From contig OZ316895.1 of assembly GCA_973895155.1 (NCBI GenBank), positions 1,364,001 to 1,428,000 of the forward strand: a stretch of 64,000 nucleotides of DNA, read 5' to 3'. This document shows positions 25,615 through 37,411 of the stretch, piece by piece; position 1 is the stretch's first letter, and each line of letters starts with the position of its first letter. The notes under the pieces are model-generated. The model saw only the letters and a program-made list of their open reading frames with translations. It made no database searches and was not told the origin of the DNA. This DNA is from Marsupella aquatica. Lineage: Eukaryota; Marchantiophyta. Position numbers and translations under genes: made by a program.

Positions 25615-26187
25615 CTACAGCGTGTGATCCAAACATGTGTAGACACCAAAGTGACCGGTGGTGGGGTCTGGGAGGGCAGGACAAGTGACATCGCCAGGCA
25701 CACTGCAGGATGGCGAGTGGTTCCAGATGATACATTGTGCTCTGTGAAAAAACCGACATCCAAGAGAACGGTCATCCAACTCTAGGCCAGAAGCCCTACA
25801 GGCAGGACAGTCATACTGGCAACTGTGCACACACCCTTGGGCCCTAATTTGTGGCGGGTCATGTACGAGAGACAAAAATACCAAGGATGTTGGGAAGGGT
25901 GGAGAAGCAGGTACAGGGCGGCTGTAGTTATTCTTGGCAACAACTGGGTACTCAAAGTACCATGCAGACTGGGCTGGAAGGATCCCAAGTCTGACATACT
26001 CAAGGCGCAACATCTCTGCCTTGCGTGCAAGCCGCACATGTTCAGCATTGCGGGTCCTCACCATAAGTGTTGCTTTTGTGGAGTGTCGTGTGTTCACGTC
26101 CTCTGATAAGCACCTTCGATCAGCAAGGTGAGCAGGAGCTGTACTTGCCTCACCAACAGCAACCAACCTTAAATTATCAGTTCCCAC
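25615..26187 (-). CDS. Hypothetical Cys-containing ORF, upstream in the same cluster
   Basis: A 190-codon minus-strand frame that opens with GTG and not ATG. The first half is basic and helical (HVRLARKAEMLRLEYVRLG). The second half has clustered cysteines (CVHSCQYDCPAC). I recognise no family. It has the same strand as the PHD, BRCT and F-box segments. It could be an exon of an unrecognised gene, part of the transposon, or chance. Confidence 0.25.
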   Translation of the reverse strand: MGTDNLRLVAVGEASTAPAHLADRRCLSEDVNTRHSTKATLMVRTRNAEHVRLARKAEMLRLEYVRLGILPAQSAWYFEYPVVAKNNYSRPVPASPPFPTSLVFLSLVHDPPQIRAQGCVHSCQYDCPACRASGLELDDRSLGCRFFHRAQCIIWNHSPSCSVPGDVTCPALPDPTTGHFGVYTCLDHTL

Positions 26188-27600
26188 TCACTGTGTCATT
26201 CCATTGGTTCCAGCTAGGGGTCACAATGTAAACATAGCATGAAACACTCCTAATCAACTTGCTTACAAACTACAATATCCAGAAAGAGTGAAAGTCTCAC
26301 CCTCCAGTGAGCAGCAGAGAGGTAGTTCACTGGATGTGTTGATGTGCAGTTAAACCTCCACTATTGCTTACTTCCGGTGTATGCTGCTCAGTCGGAGACA
26401 TATTAGTAGCAGCAAATTGCAAATAATGGCCATAAGCAAACCGTGAGAGTTTGCAGAATGCTACGACAACTATTCATCCATCACAACAGTGCTCCACAGG
26501 AATGAAACCAAGCAAAATTTGGTGACCTCGGCCAATGACAAGGCCAATGTAGTTCACAATCCTTGACCGATCAGGATATGGATTGGAATTACAATTAGTC
26601 AGCTCTTCTTCTTCTTTGTTTTCTAACTCTGGGGCAAATGAGCATGACCAGGGAATTCTCTGAGAAATAGAAGTGCACAGGGAAAATGAAATTGGCTCAT
26701 TGAGTTGCGCAAGACCGCCCACTGCAGCATAAACAAACTCATGAAGTGGCAGAAAGGATAGCGTCGCCACAAGCGCAAAATCCCGACAGGTTTAAGCTGC
26801 AAAAAACTAACCCATCCAAATGTGATTGCAATGGTGTTGAGGTCGTCTATTCACCACCCCACTCCACCGTGGGAGCATTGGGCACAAGGCATGTTCGGAT
26901 CCAGGGAGGAGCAAAATAGTCATGTGAAGCAACAAGTGTGGAGAGACCAATAAGTAAACAAAAATAGGGAAGAACAATGCGGTGATCTTGAGCAGCAGGA
27001 AACAAGGAAGTTGATTTGGGAGGGATTGTAGGGACAGAGCTTTTGGTGGGCTTGGCTGCGCGTTCATATCGGAAGATAGATGCGAGAGAGTGTGAAGAGG
27101 GTGGCAACCAACAAAGGCAGTGGCAAGCAAGCAAGCAATACACGATGATAGCGGCAATCGGCAATGGCGGTGGGAGGCAGCAATAGGCTACATGACTATT
27201 CAGTACCAATCCGCAGCTCGTCCGATGAGAATGAGTGACATGAGGAAAATGCCAACACACTGACCCACTACCAAGAAGAACGAAAACCAATCTCAACCAC
27301 CCTCTATCATCAATGACAGGACATATATTCAAAAATCCAAGCTGCAATTGACGGAAACAATAACATAAACAGAATTCTGAACATAAACTGCTCATGAAGC
27401 TTTCGGGATCATATATTCCAAGAGCAAATGTGAACATGCCAATATATGAAAGCTCTGGCATATAGGGCATTGCATTCCATAGAGACGTCTGCACCAAAGA
27501 GCTTGGAAGCAATTGCCTATCTGCTGGAAGCAGGAAACATATATGTAAATCCCAAGCCCATACTACATTGGAGATGATCAGCTCACTCAGACAGACATTG
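26188..27600. other. No recognised gene
   Basis: Long minus-strand open frames exist here, but their composition is not protein-like and no family signature is visible. No element terminus was found. Confidence 0.4.
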
Positions 27601-27606
27601 CATTTT

Positions 27607-27762
27607 GATTAACCAAATGTAGCAGGCTAGCAGAGGGACGAAGGATAGGGCCAACACTAATGCACAGCAGTGAACAACTATGATTAACCAAATGTCAGTA
27701 GCAGGCCAGCAGAGGGACGGAGGATAGGGCCAACACTAATGCGCAGCTGTGAAAGACTGACA
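27607..27762. repeat. Tandem duplication, about 75 bp x 2
   Basis: Two units both begin GATTAACCAAATGT, contain GGATAGGGCCAACACTAATG and end in a CAGC-GTGAA segment. The second carries a few-base insertion after AATGT. Confidence 0.85.
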
Positions 27763-29990
27763 AATAGAAAGCAAACGAGAGCTTCAAATATAGAACATCA
27801 AACCTTCAGCAGCGGTCAATGGGCTTTGATTTACAGGTCGCCTGGCTTGGTCCCTTGTCGCAGCTCGCCCAGCTCCACAACACCGTAGACAAGGAGTTGG
27901 CTGGTCCAATTTCCACCATGCAGCGTTAGCAAAACTGCAATGCTTGATCTTCGCCCTCCGCCCTTTGCCCGAACCCCAAAATAGACCTCAAAGTAGAAAG
28001 CCAGCAAAGGGTTGAGCAGAAATCCCTAGAAAATCCCGCCTCTAAAGTCCATTGCTCGTGGTTACAAATGATGGCAACGGAACATTCGGGCAACCCAACA
28101 GTTGAACTGACCTCAATCACACCTGCACCTGGTTGGCAGCTCCGCAGACACTAATTGTAGCTCTAGTTGAAGACATCATTTGAACAGCAAATCAGTCACA
28201 GCTCATGAATCCGTTCAGACTAGCATCATGGGTACTACGTCGGAGCACTGCGCAAGAAGCCAGGAAAAAACTGCAAACATGGGGACCCACAGGCAAGAAA
28301 TCTGGACCTCCGACACAATCTGGAAATCCTTTCGCAAACAACTGGCCCTCTCCTCAACAACTTGCGATGGTAGTAGCTCGCAATGGTAGCAGCTCGCGAT
28401 AGTAGCTCCCTTCAACAAGCTTGGTAGTGCGATAGGAGCAACAACTTACAGAGAAGACAATGACCTCCCCTATGAGACTGATTGAAAGACCTCAATACAA
28501 TTACTGAAGTAGGGATACAGAACGGGGAGAAGCCTTTCGCAGTTTGGGACGGCGAGAAGTGTGAACACTTAGGGCAGGGCCCGCAGGAAGGTCACTCAGT
28601 CCGAATGAGCCACAAGCTTATCGCCCAAAACCACGCAAACCTGAAGTTGAAATTAGCACTATGAGGTAGCAAGCTACAAAATAGCATTTCCCACATTCTT
28701 AATGCATGGCATCGGAGCTCATTCCGCCTAGAAAACCAAAGCCACTACCAAAACTAACTTGCAAATGGAAGTTTGGACTAACCAGGGTGATTCAGGGCAG
28801 TTCAATGTCACTATGGCAGGTGCATTGCTGCTCGTAGCTGCAATGTACCTTAGCGCTCCCGGTCCCTCCACGGCTGCAACTTCCCAAGACCGGTCGGTCC
28901 TAGCCAGTCAGTCTTCTCTGAATCTTGGTGCGCCCACGTTGTCTCAATCCGAAGCTGTCAGCTCTCAGGCAGGAGACAAATCTCCGCTTGCCTTCGCGCC
29001 AAAAGCTGTCACTGGCCTCAAGAGCCTCTAAGGCAATGTCCGCAACGCCTCAATGTCTCCAACACCTCAATGTCCTTACCATCAAGCGCTTCTCAGGGAT
29101 GCCTCAATGTCCTTACCACCTCACGACTGTCAAGGTCCCAAACCAGCGCAAACAACTTGCTGAACTCCTTTGTCCAAACAATTGTAAGGGGCATGCAGGT
29201 AGAACTGTCAAAAGCGCTCGCAGGAGTGGATGGCAACAATTGACTACAATCGCCTCCCAGCTTCCCTCGCAAAATGTTAACCCTAAACCCTACTCGTATG
29301 CTCCACTCATAGAAGCAAAGCACAATGTTCTGTCGCACAATGGGGCCCGAACACATGGGCGCAAGTACTCGATAGTTCCCTTCACAAAAACCCAATAATC
29401 ACCTGATGACCAAAGCACACTCACCCTAACCCAATACTTAGTGCAAGCAGTCATGTAAGCTTGTTTCCGTTGAGGTGACCCGTTGAGCATAATAAGTACG
29501 TTTGCGCCAGAGTGTTAGGCAACACACAAAACTAAAGAGGGTTAAGGATAACTTTAAATAAATCCCTTTGGTGACAAAGTCATGGCCACTTAATTAGTTG
29601 TGGGCCCCCCTAACCCTCCCCCCCCCCTTGTGGAATTAATCTTGGATCAAAAGGCACCATCATTTACACTCAAATCAATCAAGTTGTGGACTGTTCATTG
29701 TGTCAATTAGTGCCCATGACCCTGTCAAAACAACACTAGTTGGCAATGCGGAATATATCATGGTGTGGGAGTTGTACCTAGCTAGGGTTATAGTGATGCA
29801 TTAGTTCCGATTCCGGTTAGAAACCACCCTAAGCCCTCTAGTACAATTGTACCCTAAGTTATGAAAAGTACCCGTTACATGGATATTTACGATGCAATGT
29901 TAGTTAAGGTTGGTGATATATAGAAGGCATGTCCTTAAGCACTTAGACCCAAAAGTAGCATGTCGCCCGGTCCTTCTTAAGTATACTCTT
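27763..29990. other. No recognised gene
   Basis: Several short plus-strand frames occur, one of them (28759-29031) with a hydrophobic Ala-rich stretch, but none has a family signature or convincing splice context. A short CCCTAAACCC motif at 29281 is a single telomere-like unit. Confidence 0.4.
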
Positions 29991-30272
29991 ATCATGAACC
30001 CTTGTAAGACTTTGTATTAAACTAGTCTTTGTGTGGACCTTTAGAGTGATTCCAAGAACAAAACCCATGATGTCCTAGAGTGTTCACCCTTCACAAAGTA
30101 GCAAGGTTACTTTTCATAGTCTTTAACTAAACCGGAAAACACTCAAAGTCTTTTATAGTCTTTAACAAAACCTTGGCAATGGGTGCAAGTCATTTAAAGT
30201 ATGGAAGAAGGACTTAGTGGGCTTAGTCCTATAAGGTATGGTCTAAATTACCCCGGTTTCTACTAGTAGAAA
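29991..30272. repeat. Candidate CACTA subterminal block, right side
   Basis: Contains AGTCTTTGTGTGG and AAGTCTTTTATAGTCTTT, also present in similar form at 13970-14265. AGTCCTATAAGGTA at 30224-30237 is inverted relative to TACCGTATAGGACT at 13974-13987, with one mismatch. The block ends with the palindrome TTTCTACTAGTAGAAA (30257-30272). These hints suggest, but do not prove, the right edge of a 16-kb CACTA element. Confidence 0.3.
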
Positions 30273-30355
30273 ATTACTACTAAGTAGATCCTTAGGTTAT
30301 TAGAGTCATTCTCTATTCATCTGGCAATATTTCCTTACAAATTATGTGTGCTCTA

Positions 30356-30730
30356 TGTTAGGTATTTACTTTTTTAGGTCTAGGGTTACAACATGTAACC
30401 CTAGTAAGTTAGGCTACCATAATCGGAGACGTGGTTAGGTTAACTAAGTTGCACACTATATCCTAAGCGGTGTTTGCTTGGATAAGTGGAACTAAGGCTC
30501 ATTGTTACAAAGTCACTTGAGAGATAATGAGAGCTTACACTGTGGAGACTAGGTATGGCCGACGAGCTTAGAGTTCAATAAAACTTTCTTGTGTGTTTTC
30601 GTGCCTGGATGCAACCTCGAGGAGGTGAACCACATATCTCTTGTATCGACCACTTGTGCATTGGATGTGTCATGTGCTTACCATTGTGAATGTCGTCTAC
30701 TCAATGCTCTAATGTCGTCTATGCTCAACG
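30356..30730 (+). mobile_element. Solo LTR, 344-bp-LTR Copia family, copy C
   Basis: Runs from TGTTAGG to GCTCAACG (final A changed to G) and aligns with copy B, sharing TAAGCGGTGTTTGCTTGG and GTGTTTTCGTG-like blocks. The target duplication CTCTA flanks it (30351-30355 and 30731-30735). The right end contains a tandem duplication of about 22-24 bp that also copies CTCTA, so CTCTA occurs three times. Confidence 0.85.
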
Positions 30731-30735
30731 CTCTA

Positions 30736-31105
30736 AACATTATAACCTGCAATCTTATAATTTGTTTAAGAAATATCATTCTAACAGAAAGCCACCTTAG
30801 CCACTTGATTATGGTGACCATTTTTCCTAGCAATGAGATGGGCCTAACCATGTCTTTGTGCACCTTTTTCATGTCAACATGTCACTCTCCTTGCAGCTTG
30901 CACATTCCTAGGCACCCTCCTTGAAATTCCAGTTGCATTGTTTACTTGCCAACTGCCGACAACATCCTATTGCCTACCATCTCACTTGTACTCGATAACA
31001 CTTATGCTCGACATCATAACACTAATAGACATTGGACAGTGATAAACAATATTAAGAACTACACTTATTATGAACAACTAGCTCAATCCCCGTGTGTTGC
31101 ACAAA
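30736..31105. other. Intergenic, nothing recognised
   Basis: AT-rich sequence between solo LTR copy C and the 36-bp repeats. No feature found. Confidence 0.5.
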
Positions 31106-31249
31106 AGAAGTTGTGTCGGCCAAGAGGTCGTGGAGAAAAAAAGATCTCGTGTCAGCCAAGAGGTGGTTGAGAAAAAAAGATGTCGTTTCGACCAAGAGGT
31201 CGTTGAAAAAAAAAGATGTTGTGTCGGCCAAGAGGTCGTTCAGAGAAAA
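31106..31249. repeat. 36-bp tandem repeat x 4
   Basis: Units begin at about 31106, 31142, 31178 and 31214. Each has GGCCAAGAGGTCGTTGAG or a variant, followed by an A-run of 6 to 9 bases. The phase is exact for the last three units. Confidence 0.88.
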
Positions 31250-31930
31250 TATGTCGCCGTCAGTGACTGTAGGGCCGAGGCAAGTCGGGTGTCAAGAGGG
31301 GCAGAGGTTTGGTCCAGGCGTCCCAATTTAGAAGTTGGGAGTCGACCGTTTTGAGTCTGATGAGGCCGGGCAAGGATAGGTCCGGCACGGCGAGTCCAGG
31401 CAAGGATGCAGCCTTTGTTGTTGGTTGTCGGCCCCTCCAAAAGCCAGGCACAATGCGAGGGAAATTAGCGAGGGCAATCCGTGAGCGAGGGCAGTTGGTC
31501 GCCAGGCAGGTATAGTCGGTCACGATGGGAGGGCAGTAGGTCCGCGGACAATAGTGGGAGGAGCAAGGCAAGTCCCACCTCGCGAGTCGGGTCAAGGGAG
31601 TGGCGAGGCGAGAGGCCAGGGAGTGGCGAGGTGAGAGGCCAGGGAGTGGCAAGGTGCAAGTAGGGCCGAGGAAGGCACAGGAGGCGAGTTGCAACCCGAG
31701 GGAGGGATGCGAGGTGCCACTTGCGAGGCAAGGCACCATGGGAGGCGGTGGAGGAAGTCGAGTGGCCGAGGGAGGGAGGGAGTTGGGAGCGAGGAGGAGG
31801 GAATTGCGGGAGCGAGGGGGAGGCCGGGACTTGGTCGCGGCGCGGTAGCCGAGGAGGGTCACGATCGGTAGTCGAGTTGTGGCCCAGCATTATGAGGCAA
31901 CGTTTGCAGGAGCCGAGGAAGGCATAGTGG
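31250..31930. repeat. G/A-rich low-complexity tract with short tandem repeats
   Basis: The plus strand is very purine-rich with repeats of GAGGCCAGGGAGTGGC near 31595-31660. Several frames are open on both strands because stops are rare in this composition. I do not regard them as genes. Confidence 0.7.
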
Positions 31931-32506
31931 GAGCGGAGCCTCTTTGCTCCTATTGCTTCCTGTTTGTCCGGTTTTGGATTTTCACACCCTAAAATCCAAG
32001 CTAAATTCGACGACCCTAAACAGTGTATTATAGTTTCTAATAGTAATACTAATATATGACACTATGAGTTGGGGGCATTGGGCTTCTCATTGATGATAAA
32101 ATAAAGAGGCAGATTAACTAAGTAATTCACTATTTGTGTGACATACACCATATCTTTTTCCCCACTCACAAAATCAAAAGGGTATCTCCAACATTACTGG
32201 GTTGTGAAGTTACTTCATGGGTTCAGTCAGGAAAACTCACCAACTCCTGAGGTATTGTGTGAAGCAGGTACTAGACAGGATATTTTGCCAGCAAGGAAAG
32301 CATTGCTAGGGGGTCACAGGAGTAGTTCTTAATGCTTGTTGATGTTTGCTAACTTCTGTATTTCTAGTGCTTTTCTAAGGCTTCATATGGCTAGCCAGTT
32401 AGCTTGCCAAAAGAGAAATCCCCCCCAAAATCATATGTACTACTAAATTGTGATCCAAACCTACAATGTAGGGCTACTGTCTAGCATGAAGCCTGTAGAC
32501 CGTGAC

Positions 32507-32637
32507 TCTGGGGGTGTAACCAAAAATTGGGGTGGGGTGGGGTGGAAAATTACAAGGGGCAGTGGGGTGAGTATCTGGGGGTGTAACCAAAAATTGGGGT
32601 GGGGTGGAAAATTACAAGGGGCAGTGGGGTGAGTATC
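32507..32637. repeat. G-rich tandem duplication with a G-quadruplex motif
   Basis: Two units of about 60-65 bp start TCTGGGGGTGTAACCAAAAA and end GGGGCAGTGGGGTGAGTATC. The first contains four consecutive GG/GGGG runs (32529-32545, GGGGTGGGGTGGGGTGG), a canonical G-quadruplex pattern. The second unit lacks one GGGGT. Confidence 0.85.
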
Positions 32638-33072
32638 CGCAGTCACTAAAGATTGAATGCAATAAACTAGATGAATGGAATGCAAGTCGTTGAAGGGGAA
32701 ACCAATTGGTATTACCATTCAAACCAGGACAATGAGGAGTAACCGTGCTAAGGAGCTGGCGATGGAGCTGGCAACCTGAGAGTGCATGGGAGATGTGCTT
32801 TTTTGTCCTCACCTCTAATCAGTTTCAAAGAACTGGATATTCTGGCCAGTGACAGATATTTCAATATAGCATGTTTGTCCCCGAACATGTCTCAATTTTT
32901 TTGTCTTGTAGTGATATGTAATTTATCTAATTTTATTTATGATAAAAGAAGAGAGCAGATGTAAAGAACATACCAAGAAAATAATATATCTGAATTAAGA
33001 GTGAGTGAGATAATACACATGCAAAAATAAGCACATAATGACCAGGAAAGTTGTGCATATAACTATATAAGG

Positions 33073-33404
33073 TGTTGAACTAAGACGTCATTTGCAACGA
33101 CCATACAACCATGATTCATTCCATGCACACATAGTCGACACAATCTCTACGTGGTTCACCTTTTCTCCAAGGCTACATCCACACGAACACTCAAGCTTTA
33201 CTTCAAGAGTAGACGAACACACATGCTCTCTCTCTTCCTCCTGTTGCTCTGTTACAATGAGTAAGCACCACACACCAGCGGCTTACACTAGCCCTGGTAT
33301 ATACAAGGTCACACACGACTAACCTAACCTCAGCTAAGATCCTAACTGTGGTTAGCCTAAGTGTCGTAACCTATGAGTCACAAGACTAAGAGCAATCCTT
33401 AACA
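33073..33404 (-). mobile_element. Solo LTR, 344-bp-LTR Copia family, copy D
   Basis: Runs from TGTTGAAC to CCTTAACA and aligns with 40764-41107 (shared blocks include ACGTGGTTCACCT and ATGAGTCACAAGACTA). A perfect 5-bp target duplication, TAAGG, flanks it (33068-33072 and 33405-33409). No internal element sequence adjoins. Confidence 0.88.
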
Positions 33405-33409
33405 TAAGG

Positions 33410-34806
33410 TACAAAATTTCACTTACTTCTAGGTAAAACAGTCAACTCAATTAAAAACATAGATTTTGTAAAGGAAACCATTAGGGGAACTTAGTACATC
33501 ACATGTGCACATTGTTCAAATAATTTCTCTCACTCTCATGAGAAAAGATAGAATTAACTAAGAGGGATTGAAAAGGAAAATTTAAACATTGACGAGGGGA
33601 GCCAAAATAAATTCAAAATACTCTAAGTCAACTAAAATTAAAAGGGGTCCAAAATTTAATGAAAATCTAATTACTACAAATGATTCATCTTGTTAAGGCA
33701 CATTAAAATCTAAATACTGGACCCAAAATATGCATAAGGTAAAACATGAAAGTTGGATTCACCATATAGCAATATTAGTGTCAAAATTTATTTCAAATAA
33801 GGTATTGGTTAGCTAGGGACTAAGTTTGTTAGGGAAGTGGTGTATGTTTAGGGTTTTTCTTCTATTTAGGAAAGAACACGGTGCTGTGATGTATTTTAAA
33901 AGAGGGTGTTGGGATGAATTTATTACTCTTTGATCACACTCTACAGTACAACTCCACACACCAGCTTATTTTTTAAGTGCAAATTTTGCCAAATTCCACC
34001 TCCCCCCGAAATGGTCACCATTTTTGGCTAATATGCGCTAGAATTTCTTAACATCATTTGCCACTTTTCAACCACTTTTGGCTAATATGCGCTAGAATTT
34101 TTTAACACCATTCGCCACTTTTTCACCAAATCATGACCCCATTTGCCAGAATCTAACGGCCCTCCTTAAATGATAGACGGCACTCCTTAAATGATAGGAT
34201 ATCTGACGGTCATTATTTAATTCAGGAAAATCTGGTTGAGAAGATTCCTAGAATCTACTCACTAAGAGAACATTGGCCACACTGGCTAAAAATAAAAAAC
34301 CTTAAAAAATACGCTGCCACACACCCACACGAGAATGATGCATGTTCCCCTTAGCAGCACCTGTTCATGAGAATCCGAGCTTTCAGTTCCTTCAGAGGTC
34401 CACTGAAGACCTCGTCTGCCCACGAATCATGATCCACTTGTGACAGTATCTTCTCTGCTTTTCGACACAAGACGGAGCAAAGAGAGCTGCCCACAGATTT
34501 GGTTCGACTCTGGAGGTCGTTGTCTCCTCCCTTCTGAGCCTTTTTTCGAGGAGCTCGAGTCAGTGAAGCGAGAGCGATGGATAGTTTAGGTGATGTGGAC
34601 CACATCTGCTTCCGAATGTCTTCTCGTTGTCGGTGAAAGCTGCCAAGAATTACAGTGTCGGTCGATTCCGCACGTTCTGTTTGCTCAGGTGCAGACGGAG
34701 AGGGAGGCCTGTGAGGAATGCTTTGAACCTCGTGAATGATTCAACGGAAAAACTTAGCGGAAATCTACCATTGGAGTTGGTCAGCACATCCACATTCGGT
34801 ACATTC
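33410..34806. other. Intergenic, upstream of the DUF212 gene
   Basis: AT-rich, with an imperfect tandem duplication of about 54 bp near 34015-34125 (shared core TTTGGCTAATATGCGCTAGA). The promoter and 5' UTR of the plus-strand gene must lie at its right end. A minus-strand frame at 34351-34605 has no family signature. Confidence 0.5.
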
Positions 34807-37411
34807 ATGGCGAGTGCGGCTGTTTGCCCACACACAGGCTGTGGCGCTCCATTTGCGCAAGGGAAGGTTGAGACGTCCTGTGGAAACGCGAGATGGCAGC
34901 GGAGCAAGTGTACTTCTGGATCTACAGGCAGCAAGTTTGGTGGGATGATGATGCGGAGCTGTTGGTGGGGTGACGAATGTAGACGGCACGTCAGGTCCGG
35001 AAGAAGCTTTAGAAGAGGACATGGGAAGGGTTTTCCTCATGCCAAACGGCTTCAAGTGAAAGCAGGCTTGGAAGAGATTGTTCACAATCAGGCAAGAACT
35101 AAACGCCCAACTGTGGTCGTCTCCATCTCTTTGCAGCTGTGCAATACTTAGCTAGTCTTACCTCATCTCGATTCACTTCACGGTGAGAAGGGATTTCTAG
35201 TGGGTCAAACGTTTTTCTGAGTAAGGAAGAATCGGGTGGGAGCATTACCTTTAAATCAAGACAACAATCTGGTCGGAGCATTGGCTCAAATCCTGTAGCT
35301 TTGCCTGCATTGATCAATGCAATCTAATGGCAACTACCTCCTCCTCGGCCGTTGATCATGGATTCCTAGAATTTTTGTATTTGTGTCTTTTGCAGCATCC
35401 ATCTCATGGATTTTAAAGGTCTGCTTTGGTTGGATAATGCGAGTCAAGACTATCAAAACTGACCACAGAAAAATGCATTTCAAGTTCCAATGCTCCTCGT
35501 AAGATTTTTCACCTTCGACCTGGAGAAATTCCTCCCTGACAAGAGTGGTCCAAACAACGCAGTTTTCGATCAGTATCGTTTCTCGTGGCTACATTGACGG
35601 AAGACCTTTCGACAGAAGAGTCGCTCAAAATCGTTTGAGTTGGGGGTGGATATCTTTCTGTAGGTGACATGAATTTTCAAATCACTATATGCTGTGCAGG
35701 TGTTAGTTTGTAGCGTTGCTGCTGGCATTCTTGGACAGATAGCTAAGCCAATTTACACTGCCTTAAGAGGAAAAGGATTCAACTGGAGACTTATTTATAC
35801 GTCTGGTGGAATGCCGTCCACGCATTCAGCGGTAACGCTCGAGAACTGCCATGAAAAGTTACGTTATTACATTTGTTTTTCCGGCAAAGACTGTCACTCT
35901 TTTGCCATCTGAGATATTTCGTGCAATGGTTGCAGACTGTGACTGCTGCTGCGACAGCCCTCGGTATAGAAAGGTACTGGACAAGACGCTCAACTTTCTG
36001 TAAGACATTGCATTCCGGCATGTGGAAAGCCTTTAACGAAAACAGTTTGGGATGGTTGCTACTGCTGCATACGGTCGAGTAGAGTTGCTTCTTTTGTGCT
36101 TGATGTGAATTGACGTGATTTGTTCACTACATTTCTAAACCATGATTGTTCGACAGGGGACTGTCAGACTCTGTGTTTGGGCTATCCGTCATCATGGCTT
36201 GCCTTGTCATGTACGATGCACAGGTATTTACAGTCCGTCAGTCCTGAATATCTTCCTTCACTTAGATTTATGAAGGTTCTCACGTATCTTACAATCACAG
36301 TGTCCGATGAGGTTAGTCAAAGTCTATTCAAATGGTTATTCGTATCTCTGGCTGATGAACTGAAAGAATGCTGACGCTATTGATCATTGGCCCTTTCCTT
36401 TCTTAAACGAGTTCAAGCAGTAATGTTCAGAATCCTCAATGTCGAGAAAGTCTTCCCCCATCACAAGCCAGGAAACAGATGCGGCAGGATACCTGTGGGA
36501 TCTTCTAGTCTGCCACTACGATTTTTCATTTTTTCCAATAATCGTGCAACATTTTGACATATCGCTCGACTGTCCAGAAGAATCACTACAAATTTAAAAT
36601 GTGATTGACACGGAATAAGGAGTTGCGGTGTCCTGTAAACTTATTTACTTAGATCGAAGGCAGGGGATTGAGGGTTTAGGGTGAAATCGTCTCTTGTACA
36701 TCTATGGGAACACAAGTAAACAATGGTTTATGTTTCGAGTTCAGATGGCTTGTTATCAATATAGGGCAATGATGTCAAGATTCTCTCCTTGTGTTAGTAT
36801 TCAACATGTTGCAGTACGAATGGCCTTTCTTGTCCAGAGAATTGTCACACATCAACCACGATGGTAACAGATTAATTTCATGTTGGCAGGGGGTAAGAAG
36901 GTCTGTTGGCAAACAAGCAGAAGTTATCAATACCATGATTTTCACACATATGGCAGGGTCTGTACCACCTCGATCTGTTCCTCCTGCTACATCTACTCCA
37001 AACCCTTCTCCTTATGCAATCGGCGTGGAGTTGGCCCGGGATCCTGTGCAAGCTGAGCTTGCATTTATGGAGGACGCTGACGCTTCCACTTATGGGAAAT
37101 CGAAGAGTACAGCTGTACTAAGCAAGGAGAGTTCTGAGAGAGTAAATGGCATTCCAAGTGCACCCGTAACAATTGCAGGAGAGAGAACTCAAGCAAATGG
37201 AGCTGTTACTGGAGCACAACTCTTGGTGGAAGGTGCAGAGAGTCTACCTAGCATCCAGGATGGGGAGGTAACCCTACAAGAAATTGGGGACACAGATGGC
37301 TGGCGACACATTCCACTGAAGGAATCAGTCGGACACACCAAATTGGAAGTCCTTGTGGGAGGAATATGGGGTATTGTACTTGCATCCGCATTGCATTCGA
37401 GCATCCAATGA
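34807..37411 (+). CDS. DUF212 / divergent PAP2 family protein (acid phosphatase/VPO-related)
   Basis: Five exons join in frame to 347 residues: 34807-35091, 35700-35831, 35936-35973, 36157-36223 and 36890-37411. Intron 1 uses a GC donor (CAG|GCAAGA); the others are GT-AG. The N-terminus MASAAVCPHTGC, followed by a Ser/Arg/Gly-rich stretch, suggests an organelle targeting peptide. The DUF212 core then runs GLEEIVHNQ, VLVCSVAAGILGQIAKPI, SGGMPSTHSA, TVTAAATALGIER, GLSDSVFGLSVIMACLVMYD and GVRRSVGKQAEVIN. A variable linker leads to the terminal helix VGHTKLEVLVGGIWGIVLA. The GG-PSTHSA and YDAQGVRR motifs are the family hallmarks, and hydrophobic segments suggest a membrane protein. The enzymatic activity of this family in plants is unestablished. 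No lesions seen. The start is the first in-frame ATG of exon 1. Confidence 0.88.

Noticed and set aside
13966-27203. Shared 14-mer GACTATTCAGTACC at two distant sites as terminal repeats
   Set aside because: Same orientation, not inverted, and a 14-base match is expected by chance in 64 kb.
26847-27512. 221-codon minus-strand ORF
   Set aside because: Protein composition is irregular (Cys/His/Leu/Pro scattered), with no motif and overlapping frames open; probably chance.
28759-29031. Plus-strand ORF with an Ala-rich hydrophobic stretch resembling a targeting signal
   Set aside because: No homologous motif, no convincing upstream or downstream exon; not enough to call a gene.
30257-30272. Palindrome TTTCTACTAGTAGAAA as a CACTA terminus
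   Set aside because: It resembles a TTTCTACTAGTG terminus, but the last base differs and no matching inverted end was found at the left.
31260-31862. Pro/Ser/Leu-rich minus-strand ORF of 200 codons
   Set aside because: It lies in a purine-rich low-complexity tract where several frames are open on both strands; no domain or splice context.
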